From CAIRYW01 sp964555825 (GTDB lineage: Bacteria; Patescibacteriota; Minisyncoccia; Phycocordibacterales; CAIRYW01), in the NCBI GenBank assembly GCA_964555825.1, contig CAZKTY010000019.1, positions 1-13,584 of the forward strand: DNA of 13,584 nt, in the 5' to 3' direction. How positions within the stretch are numbered: the first letter of the stretch is position 1; every line of letters starts with the position of its first letter. The translations under genes and the position numbers were made by a program. The notes beneath the pieces were generated by a model. It did no database searches. It worked only from the letters and a program-made list of their open reading frames with translations, and was not told the origin of the DNA. Shown here in pieces: positions 5,829-13,100 of this stretch.

Positions 5829-7643
5829 TTAGAGTTTGTTTTCCTCTTCTGCTTTTTTTGCTTCACGACTTGCGAGGACTTGAGAAGGGTCAGAAGTGAT
5901 GATCTGGTCTTCTGTATAAGAGGCAATAACCTTAATAGCTACGTGTTTAAGTCCTGCAAAAAATATTCCCTCCCCTACATCTGATTCAAGTAGTAAATAT
6001 TTTTCTTCATCGGTCAGATTGAAAGTATGTTGAACGCTATCGATCGAAGACGGAGATTGTTTTAATAGTACTTGGATGGAAGAGTTTGTAATAATAGGAA
6101 GTCCGTAAGGAGATTTTAGAAAGTCCTCTACGTCTTGAGTTATTGTTGCAAGTCCAAGATAATATTTTCTACATCTTTTTGCTAAACCTAAAAGAAAAGA
6201 AGCCGTGTCTTCTGATTTCATCATCCACCAAGCTTCATCAATAACTAGTATCCTTTTCTTTAATTTTTGTCTTATAGCATTCCAGATATAATGCATAACT
6301 ATATACATAGCGACTGGTTTCAATTCGTCTTCCATATCTCGCAAAGAGAAAACGATGAATTTTTTATTTATATCAACATTCGATGGTCTGTTTATAAAAC
6401 CAGCCCAAGTTCCTTTTGTATATTTTTCAAGTCTCTGTACAAGTGATGCTCCTCCTTCCATTCCTGCCAATACCAATTCAAAGTCTGAAAGAAGTGGAGG
6501 TTCAATGGATGTAAAATCAGATTCTGGAGTTATATCCTTAAGAGCATATGTTTGACTGATCGCTTGGTCAATAACTGAGTCCTCTTCTGGGGTCAACCCT
6601 CCAAGCATAATTCTGAAAAGTCCGACAAGATTAATAATATTTGCTCTTATAACATCTGCAGGAGCTTCATCTTCTTTTGGTACAGGTAGATCAAAAGGAT
6701 TGATATGGTGTTCAGAGTTAAGAGAAATATTAAAATATCTACCTCCTGTTGCTTCAGAAAGATATTCATATTCTTTTTCAGGGTCGATCACAATAACATC
6801 TATATCAAACATTAGTGATCTAAGGATCTCTAATTTTGTGAAATAACTTTTTCCACTACCTGCCTTTGCAAAAGTTACAGAGTTGTAGTTTTCTAGAGAG
6901 AATCTATCAAATAATATAAGACTGGAATTGTGTCTGTTGATACCATAAAGGATACCTTTNNNNNNNNNNGAAATAAAAGGGAAAATACTGGAAAGAGGTG
7001 ATGAATTCAGCTTTGAATTCACATTCAATTCATCTGTTCCAAAAGGAAGCACACTTCTAAAACCTTGTTCCTGTTGGAATAAAGCTGGTTTTACATAGAC
7101 AAGTTTCGATTCAAGAATAGATTTTATCTCTGATTCGATCTTGTCTAATTCTTCATTGCTGCTTCCATAGATCGTGAAATAAAGTCCAACATCAAATATC
7201 TTTTCTTGTGCTTGTTGGAGTTGGTCTCTTAGTTGTTCTAAATCTTGATATGCAGTATCTAATACTGGATCTCGAACCAATCCTTTGTCTTCTCTCATAT
7301 GGATCTGACTTTGTACTTCGGCTACTTTTTTTTGAAAGGATCTAAGGATTTGTGCTGTATCAATTGGATGAATATATATTGAAATATCAAAGATCTTGTC
7401 TAAGTTTATTATTGGAGCAAACCAACTTTCTGTCAAAAATCTTGGGTAAGAGATAACAAAAAATGTTCTAGCTATCTTATCTCCAAGACTGATGTCTCTT
7501 GGGGTTACTTTGATAGCAGAAGGAGCTATAACATCTTTAAGTTCTAGAACAGCAGAACTATAGATCTCTTCTGGCAAGATAGCTGTTACTGCTGGTTCTG
7601 CTGCGTTTTCTTTTTTACCTAAAAGGTTTCCTAAAAATGACAT
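5829..7643 (-). CDS. virB4: VirB4/TraC-type T4SS ATPase (interrupted by assembly gap)
   Basis: This is the motor ATPase that powers substrate transfer or pilus assembly at the cytoplasmic face. As given it encodes about 604 residues. A CagE/TrbE/VirB4-like N-terminal part (about 20-200) includes a coiled-coil-prone stretch (100-147). The family motif GILYGINRHNSSLILFDRF (230-248) precedes Walker A AKAGSGKS (259-266). IVIDPEKEY (284-292) follows, then Walker B ILVIDEAWWMM (465-475) with candidate catalytic Glu470, and the sensor-like ATITQDVEDFL (499-509). It is shorter than VirB4 of about 800 residues because an N-terminal portion is a separate upstream gene 7 nt away. Ten N (6960-6969) hide four codons; the first reads TCN, so it is Ser. 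The stop lies one base before the next gene. Confidence 0.93.
   Translation of the reverse strand: MSFLGNLLGKKENAAEPAVTAILPEEIYSSAVLELKDVIAPSAIKVTPRDISLGDKIARTFFVISYPRFLTESWFAPIINLDKIFDISIYIHPIDTAQILRSFQKKVAEVQSQIHMREDKGLVRDPVLDTAYQDLEQLRDQLQQAQEKIFDVGLYFTIYGSSNEELDKIESEIKSILESKLVYVKPALFQQEQGFRSVLPFGTDELNVNSKLNSSPLSSIFPFIXXXXKGILYGINRHNSSLILFDRFSLENYNSVTFAKAGSGKSYFTKLEILRSLMFDIDVIVIDPEKEYEYLSEATGGRYFNISLNSEHHINPFDLPVPKEDEAPADVIRANIINLVGLFRIMLGGLTPEEDSVIDQAISQTYALKDITPESDFTSIEPPLLSDFELVLAGMEGGASLVQRLEKYTKGTWAGFINRPSNVDINKKFIVFSLRDMEDELKPVAMYIVMHYIWNAIRQKLKKRILVIDEAWWMMKSEDTASFLLGLAKRCRKYYLGLATITQDVEDFLKSPYGLPIITNSSIQVLLKQSPSSIDSVQHTFNLTDEEKYLLLESDVGEGIFFAGLKHVAIKVIASYTEDQIITSDPSQVLASREAKKAEEENKL
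6960..6969. other. Assembly gap (10 N) inside virB4
   Basis: Ten N interrupt the sequence between the codons for SSIFPFI and KGILYGINRH. The frame is kept across the gap as written. The number of missing bases is probably a placeholder rather than a measurement. Confidence 0.99.
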
Positions 7644-7649
7644 GTTTTT

Positions 7650-7655
7650 ATTATC
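7650..7655 (-). promoter_or_regulatory. Possible internal -10 box before virB4
   Basis: GATAAT (5 of 6 consensus bases, first base off) on the - strand overlaps the stop of the upstream gene and ends exactly six bases before the virB4 ATG at 7643. The spacing equals that of the other proposed leaderless starts, but the box is weaker and the gene also sits in an operon. Confidence 0.25.
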
Positions 7656-8289
7656 TTACCACTTCATTAATATTAATCGGTTTCTCGGTCTCTCCTGGGT
7701 TAAATAATTTATAATACAATTCAATTATTTCTTCTGTTCCTAAAATGACTGATCTGACACCCATTCTTGTAAGTCCTTGAATGACGACCTGAACTCTTTC
7801 TTCTAGTTGTGTTCTATTCTCTTCAAAATCATCTTTATCTTGATTGCTTTTATTTTGTTTTTTACCAGAAAGAAAACCCGATACGGCTCCTGTTTTTCCT
7901 TGCATCAAAGAAGGCTCATAAGAAACAACGATAAAGAAACTTTTGTTCATTATGTTTACTTGCTCCGTAAATTCCTTTATAAAGTTTATATATTCTCTTG
8001 TTTGGATCTTTAGGAGATCATTTCTCTGTTCTTTGAGAACATTCTCTAACAGTGCAATGTACGGTCTGATATCAAGTCTTCTTGATTCCATGAAGATCTG
8101 TATAGAAAAATTGAGAGAGTTCAGAAAATTCTGAAACTGCATTATTATAGCTTCTTGTTCATCGGATCCTTTAAGAGCAAAGTTGATGGAAGAAGTCATT
8201 ATTATTGACCTAAGACTATTGTCCTTCATGACAATACTGTCATTTCGTATTTCTTTTATTGGTACAAAATCTTGTGAATTTACTGCCAT
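7651..8289 (-). CDS. VirB4/TraC N-terminal-like T4SS protein
   Basis: A 212-residue soluble protein without signal peptide or membrane helices. The opening FVPIKEIRNDSIVMKDNSLRSIIMTSSINFALKG, split here by residue positions 8-27 and 28-41, has the look of the first domain of conjugative VirB4/TraC proteins. So do the later runs EYINFIKEF and SFFIVVSYEP. It contains no Walker motif. It lies directly upstream of the ATPase gene with a 7 nt gap and overlaps the end of the PrgI gene by 10 bp. The simplest reading is that this lineage encodes the VirB4 N-terminal adaptor as a separate subunit that assembles with the ATPase. A Lys/Asp/Asn-rich patch (about 142-155) is probably a disordered loop. 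Confidence 0.75.
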   Translation of the reverse strand: MAVNSQDFVPIKEIRNDSIVMKDNSLRSIIMTSSINFALKGSDEQEAIIMQFQNFLNSLNFSIQIFMESRRLDIRPYIALLENVLKEQRNDLLKIQTREYINFIKEFTEQVNIMNKSFFIVVSYEPSLMQGKTGAVSGFLSGKKQNKSNQDKDDFEENRTQLEERVQVVIQGLTRMGVRSVILGTEEIIELYYKLFNPGETEKPININEVVR

Positions 8290-8792
8290 TTTATTTTTTT
8301 GATATCATCTTGAAGTCCTTGAAAACTATTTATCTCATCGTCATCTTTTTTATCTTTGTCTGCTGGGGCTTGCCTATTATTTCTTACATCCTGACTATTG
8401 ATTGTATCATTTATATCAAGACTCCATGTAAGTTCCCGTAGTTTTGATTCTGAAAGTTTTGGTATAAGGTCTTTGTTTACAGGAACAACATTAACTTTAT
8501 TGACAGCTTTCTTTTCAGATTTTTGCCACAGGTAGAGTTTTTTACTAAGGAAAAATCTTACAGCAGATTCGAACATAAATATAAAAGGTCTATTGTTTAT
8601 TTTATAAAAAGCTAGAGCTAAAGAAAAACCTCCTACAGGTAGGATTATAAATATTGAGATATATATAGGTAGAAATCTATAAGCTAAGAAACACATCGCT
8701 CCCCCACCAGCTACATAGGCAAATTGTTTGAAAGTCAGAGGTCCAAAGATCTTATCTTCTATTTCAATAAATTGAGGGACTTGATATTGCAT
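8280..8792 (-). CDS. PrgI-family (VirB3-like) T4SS membrane protein
   Basis: PrgI proteins are small two-helix membrane subunits of Gram-positive style T4SS and are taken as the VirB3 equivalent that works with VirB4. The 170-residue chain opens with the family signature YQVPQFIEIEDKIFGPLTF (3-21). Two helices follow (about 22-40 and 43-63), then NRPFIFMFESAVRFFLSKKLYLW (67-89, quoted in part) and a charged cytoplasmic tail (91-170). The frame can be extended to a GTG at 8825, but the extra 11 residues overlap a perfect extended -10 box. The ATG at 8792 is therefore the start, probably on a leaderless mRNA. Its last ten bases overlap the next gene. It leads the operon with the two VirB4-related genes and the coupled membrane protein. 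Confidence 0.88.
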   Translation of the reverse strand: MQYQVPQFIEIEDKIFGPLTFKQFAYVAGGGAMCFLAYRFLPIYISIFIILPVGGFSLALAFYKINNRPFIFMFESAVRFFLSKKLYLWQKSEKKAVNKVNVVPVNKDLIPKLSESKLRELTWSLDINDTINSQDVRNNRQAPADKDKKDDDEINSFQGLQDDIKKIKWQ

Positions 8793-8798
8793 ACAACA

Positions 8799-8807
8799 AT
8801 TATAACA
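8799..8807 (-). promoter_or_regulatory. Extended -10 promoter of the PrgI-VirB4 operon
   Basis: On the - strand TGT precedes TATAAT, a textbook extended -10 element. Six bases separate it from the ATG at 8792, so +1 falls on the A of the start codon. The -35 position (about 8822-8827) shows no consensus, which an extended -10 can tolerate. It is the promoter of a four-gene operon. Confidence 0.6.
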
Positions 8808-8918
8808 GAAAAGAATAAATATCACTTTATAAAGAAATGAGAAAAACTACATCCAGTATTACTTTTAAAAATGGATCCATTTTTCTTATTAAAAACTATG
8901 TTTTAATAGCAAATTGTT

Positions 8919-8924
8919 TATAAT
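8919..8924 (+). promoter_or_regulatory. -10 box for the HPE-repeat gene
   Basis: A perfect TATAAT on the + strand lies 13 nt before the ATG at 8938, giving a predicted leader of about seven bases. With the - strand promoter at 8799-8807 it forms a divergent intergenic region (8793-8937) in which no other gene is seen. Confidence 0.5.
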
Positions 8925-8937
8925 ATAGGTCACCAAT

Positions 8938-9213
8938 ATGAATGAGTGGCCAAAAAACGAAGATAATCATGGACCAAAAAAAGCTATTGAATTAGCTGTT
9001 GGATCTGTTCCTGTGAAAGAAGTTTTTGTAGAACAACAAGAAAAGGAACCTGATAAGGAGAAAGAAGAACTTGAAAAAGTTGAAGAAATAAGAGAAGAGT
9101 TAACTTCTCCTGAGAAAAAAGATGAACATCCTGAACATCCTGAACATCCTGAACATCCTGAACATCCTGAACATCCTGAACATCCTGAACATAAACCAGA
9201 AGAAATTGACTAG
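8938..9213 (+). CDS. Acidic protein with Glu-His-Pro tandem repeats (possible 5' part of a frameshifted gene)
   Basis: A 91-residue hydrophilic protein of unknown function. Residues 38-62 are rich in Glu and Lys (EKEPDKEKEELEKVEEIREE) and likely helical or disordered. Residues 63-86 are seven tandem Glu-His-Pro units plus EHK, encoded by a nine-base repeat. The chain ends KPEEID at TAG 9211-9213. It has no signal peptide. In the next frame the reading continues with RFEKVLGRLKRASESSYF, which looks like the natural sequel of EEID. The pair may therefore be one gene of about 152 residues split by a one-base shift, either real or an assembly error. The His-rich repeat could bind divalent metal, an inference from composition only. 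Confidence 0.6.
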   Translation: MNEWPKNEDNHGPKKAIELAVGSVPVKEVFVEQQEKEPDKEKEELEKVEEIREELTSPEKKDEHPEHPEHPEHPEHPEHPEHPEHKPEEID

Positions 9214-9397
9214 ATTTGAAAAAGTTTTAGGTAGATTGAAAAGAGCTTCAGAATCATCTTACTTCATAGGTTTTTTCTGGGGTTTGATCTGTGCTATCAA
9301 GGCAGGGTGGGATAAAGCGACTGGTCATAAAGGAGGAGGGGGTGGAGGAAGTCCTAAGAAAAGTTCTGGGGGAGGACATGGAGGTGGTCATCATTAA
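9122..9397 (+). CDS. Gly/His-tailed small protein (probable 3' part of the HPE-repeat gene)
   Basis: This frame is open from an ATG at 9122 to TAA 9395-9397. Its first 25 residues only read the nine-base repeat in another frame (Asn-Ile-Leu units) and are probably not meaningful. The credible part begins near 9206, where an in-frame TTG overlaps the upstream stop, or near 9212 if the ribosome or a corrected sequence shifts by one base. It then runs as RFEKVLGRLKRASESS, a hydrophobic segment (SYFIGFFWGLICAIKAGW) long enough to touch or span a membrane, and a Gly/His/Ser/Lys tail ending GGGHGGGHH. It converges on the VirB6 operon and ends in a strong terminator. It could be a separate translationally coupled gene; I consider a split single gene more likely. 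Confidence 0.5.
   Translation: MNILNILNILNILNILNILNILNINQKKLTRFEKVLGRLKRASESSYFIGFFWGLICAIKAGWDKATGHKGGGGGGSPKKSSGGGHGGGHH
9124..9192 (+). repeat. Nine-base tandem repeat (GAACATCCT)n
   Basis: Seven identical copies of GAACATCCT (9124-9186) are followed by a partial copy GAACAT (9187-9192). Copy-number change would keep the reading frame and alter only the number of Glu-His-Pro units. The perfect identity points to recent expansion. Confidence 0.97.
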
Positions 9398-9430
9398 AAA
9401 AGAGTTAATTTATAAAATTAACTCTTTTTT
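9396..9430. terminator. Bidirectional intrinsic terminator
   Basis: A perfect 16-bp inverted repeat (9396-9411 with 9415-9430) with a three-base loop carries an A-run on the left and a T-run on the right. It therefore works as a terminator in both directions. It lies between the + strand Gly/His gene and the convergent - strand gene ending at 9454. Confidence 0.85.
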
Positions 9431-9453
9431 CTTAAGATATTTGGATATATTAA

Positions 9454-10182
9454 CTATTCGACAGGTTCTCTGTAAGGATCGATCTGTGGTTTTGTAGTTT
9501 CGGCCTTTTTTGTTTCTTCAACTATTTTATTAGCCTTTTCTGTGCTTGCAACTCCTCCGAGTTTAATTTCAGAAATACTTTTCTCTTGGGGTGGAATTAC
9601 AACTTTTGGCTTGGTTGGATCTTCTGTCTTTCTTATCTCTATCTTATTTCCTAGAAGTTCCTGATTGTATTCTTCAATTTCGGTTGTTTTTGAGATCTCA
9701 GGAGTTTCCACTTTTGTATCTTCTGTACCCTCGATCTTTTTTACAACTGCTTCTGGAGGATTTTCTATCTCTCTTAAAATATCATGTTTTGTTAGATGGA
9801 GGTGCTCTTCATCGTTCTCTTCTATTGTTGTAATTGTTCTGAGCTTGTTTGGGTTTCCTCCATTAAAAGAAGTTTCCATTACTTCCCTAATAGGTTTGAA
9901 GATCTGATCATTGATATCATTTACAACTCCAATTGCTTCGTTTGGTTCTATTTGGATATCTTTTTTTATTGTTTCAAGAAAATCTTTTGCAGGAGTAATA
10001 CCCATCAAAACATCGAGAGTAATCTGATTTAATACGTCAGCTTGGTCTATTTGTAAGCGATGAGTCTGAGCAATTTTGAATACCTTTGCAGCCGTTTCAC
10101 TTGATGCCACAAGATCTTTTATAGGCATTGGCAGTTTGTCGAAGATATCGTTGTATTGGTTTTGTTTATATTTGCTTGGCAT
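9454..10182 (-). CDS. Conserved-looking helical protein with disordered tail, unknown function
   Basis: A 242-residue soluble protein that I cannot assign. Residues 10-105 form a helical block (DIFDKLPMPIKDLVASSETAAKVFKIAQTH begins it, quoted across 13-42) with QIDQADVLNQITLDVLMGI and later DINDQIFKPIREVM. This type of domain recurs, from memory, beside T4SS-like genes of Parcubacteria without a named function. The rest (about 110-242) is charged, Thr/Glu/Lys/Pro-rich and probably disordered. No signal peptide or membrane helix is present. It follows the VirB6-like gene by 16 nt, most likely in the same transcript, and ends before the bidirectional terminator. The linkage suggests a cytoplasmic partner of VirB6; that is inference. 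Confidence 0.75.
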   Translation of the reverse strand: MPSKYKQNQYNDIFDKLPMPIKDLVASSETAAKVFKIAQTHRLQIDQADVLNQITLDVLMGITPAKDFLETIKKDIQIEPNEAIGVVNDINDQIFKPIREVMETSFNGGNPNKLRTITTIEENDEEHLHLTKHDILREIENPPEAVVKKIEGTEDTKVETPEISKTTEIEEYNQELLGNKIEIRKTEDPTKPKVVIPPQEKSISEIKLGGVASTEKANKIVEETKKAETTKPQIDPYREPVE

Positions 10183-10198
10183 TGTCTATGTTGAATTA

Positions 10199-13100
10199 TT
10201 ATTTCCAACTTGTATTGTATTTGGAAACTAATTTTTGGATATCCTCTTGTTCTTTTGCAACTTCACTTGAAGGTCTTTGACTTCTTGTTCCATTTGATTG
10301 GTGAACATAATTTGCTGCTGCTTGATCTGCAGAAAGCTGATTATCTCTGTAAGCATCTATAAGAACATCAATATTACCTGTTTTAGAGTATTCACCCAGA
10401 GCTTTTGTTAAAAGATCTGAGTCAATTTTTGCTATTGAGTCTCGGAATCTTTTTTTCAATTCCTCATCTTTTTTAGGGTCATCTGTACTTAGCTTCGATT
10501 TTCCATTTTTGTCTGTAATCTTTTTAAATCCTCCTGTTAATGCCTTGTAATAATCTCCTAATGAACCTATTTCATACGCTGCATCTGCAGATAGGTTTTT
10601 AACTTTTTCATTTATACCTGGATCACTTGCCATTTTTGAATAGAAGTTCTCATCACCAAATTTATTTCTTATAGCATTCTTAAATGCATTTGCCACGGCA
10701 GGGTCTTTAAACCTACTAGAAAGTTCTTCTCCAAGGCCTGCAATAGCTGAAATTCCTTGCCCACTGCTTTTCCAATTTTCGATTTCTGCAGTCATCTTTT
10801 TTATAGTTTTTGCATCATCTTCATCTTTTTGTCCTAGTTTTCCAATAATTTCTCTAAATTGATCATTGTGAAATGCTGTTCCTTGGGAAGTAATTTTCAT
10901 TATCTCGTTGTATTCTTCAGGTGTATTTCTTCCATGTCCATGTTTAGAAAAATATCTTTGGTAAGCTGCATTTCCAGAAAAATGTTCACCATTACCTTTC
11001 TTCTCATTTTCTTCGGTGAGTTGCTTTTGCATATTAAGCATAATATTTGCCTTTTGTTTTGTGGAATATCCATGAAAAAGTTTATCTTGAGCTTGTTGTT
11101 CTGTACTATTCTCTCCTGCTTCAGTTGCTGCTATCAAAGCTGCCGCTTGGTATTTAGGATCATCATGAAATTCGTCATCTCTTGCACTTTGATAAGCTGA
11201 TTCAAATTCAAGTTTTTTCTCGTAGCCCTTGGCAAGTCTTTTGCCCAAAGCCAATTCTCCTCTGGCGGACCATTTTGAAACAAAGCCAGCTTTACTAATA
11301 TTGCCGTGCTCATCAATTTTTTGACCTGCTGACCTTGCTACAAGGTCAGAAGAATGAGTTTTTTCAATTCTTGTTCTAGCCATTTTTCCAATTGTGTTAT
11401 TGAAAGCTGCTCCTGCTGTGAACATTATTCCACTCGTTATTCCTCCTTGTATTCCACCTTGTGCTGATTTTGCAAAATTCATTGCTCCACTCGCTCCTGC
11501 AACTCCCATTTTTTCTGCTGCAACAAGAGAAGCAATGAGAAGAGCACAAACGATCATAAAATCGAGTAATACCCCTGCAAAACCAGGACTAGCTTTCGTT
11601 CCTTGTTGAGCTTGTCCATTTTCAGTACTCTGAAAGGCTTTTGATAGAGTTTGACTGTCTTGGTAACCTATTGCTGTTTTAAATCCAGAGTCAGTAATTA
11701 CAGAAAATGAAATCCAGAGCAATATCATATATACAGGGGCGAAAAAAGATTCTTTCAGGAGATAATTCCACCATTGTTGAACTGAGTGTTCTGTTTGGTG
11801 TAAGACCATACCTGCAAAAGCTAAAGGAGAAAAAATCATTACGAGGATCAGAATGACATATCTTTTTATAAACATGACGAGTGCTGCAAGTAATATTATT
11901 GTTGCAACAAGCATTGTTATTGATCCTCCAATCAAAGTTGAAATAGGAGCCCCACTTTGTGCAAAAGCAGCTCCACTGCCTGCAGAAACAGTTCTTGTGT
12001 CTGAAATAAGTGTAGTTGGGTAAAGTGTTTGAAGTCTAAAAGCCCCCATGAAAGCACCCCCAATCCCTCCTTGTGCTTGGTTTCCTGTTACAGCAGAGAC
12101 TGCATTTTTAGAGATAGCATTATAAAAGGATACAGCTAAAATATTGGAAGAATCTATAATGATTTTTGTGAAAAACAGACTAAAGTTCAAAAGAATGGCA
12201 ACAATAACAAGTTTTGATAGTGTTTTTTTTACATCATGTTCACCTGCTCCTATGATAGTAGAGATTGCCAGATAAAGAAGGATGAAGATAAACCCAATAT
12301 TTGCAAGATCTCTCATTGTTTTCCAAGCTACATCAATTGCTCCTATGTTATTTATTCCATTTGTTCCATCTGCCATATGAATAACAGTGACATCAAAAAC
12401 ATAATTTAGAAGATAACCAGCCATACCAACAAGCCAACTTATTGGCCAGAATATCATGTAATAAAGAGCTTGATAAAAACAGTTTTTTGGATTTATATGA
12501 CCAATACCGCTACCAGCCCAGCATTGACCTTGATCTGGGTCCTTGAGATCAGTTGTTAGAGTATCACTACTTGTTGTTTGTCCACTACTGTTAGTTGATG
12601 TAACTGTTGTTGCTGTGATTGTCTGTGTTTTATCTCCTGTTTGATTTGGAACTGGGCCCGTTACGGTACCAGACTGTACTTTCGTACTTGTAATAGAACC
12701 ATCAGTAAGATTTCGTACGATACTATTTTGACTGTTATCTTTGATTGATTCAGATGAAGAGTCTTTCGAATAAGTGAGATTATTCGCCGTTGCGTATGAT
12801 TGAGGATCTGTTATCGTCACACTTCCATCTTTGTTATATGTATATATTTGTCCATCAACGTTATCCCATAAAACAAAAGAAGTGTTGCTGGTTGAATTAA
12901 TTCCATTAGCTAATATCAGTGATGCTGGTTGGCTATTTATATAATATGTTCCGTCTACCTGAGTTGGTGTATATGTGAGAGAACTGGGTGTAATAGAAGT
13001 GTTCTGACTTGGAGGTGTATATTCAGATACAGATAAATCATTTGAATATTTATCATTGGCTACATAGAATTTAGGAGCAGAATCATTTGATTCAGCTAGT

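Noticed and set aside
5829..7643. virB4 as a pseudogene because of unknown residues
   Set aside because: The interruption is a run of N from assembly; the frame is kept on both sides and all ATPase motifs are intact.
9124..9192. Direct repeats that might suggest a CRISPR array
   Set aside because: The units are nine bases, contiguous, without spacers, and in frame inside a coding region; this is a coding minisatellite.
9291..9497. Open frame continuing across the bidirectional terminator
   Set aside because: It overlaps the Gly/His tail in another frame, reads through the terminator hairpin and lacks protein-like composition.
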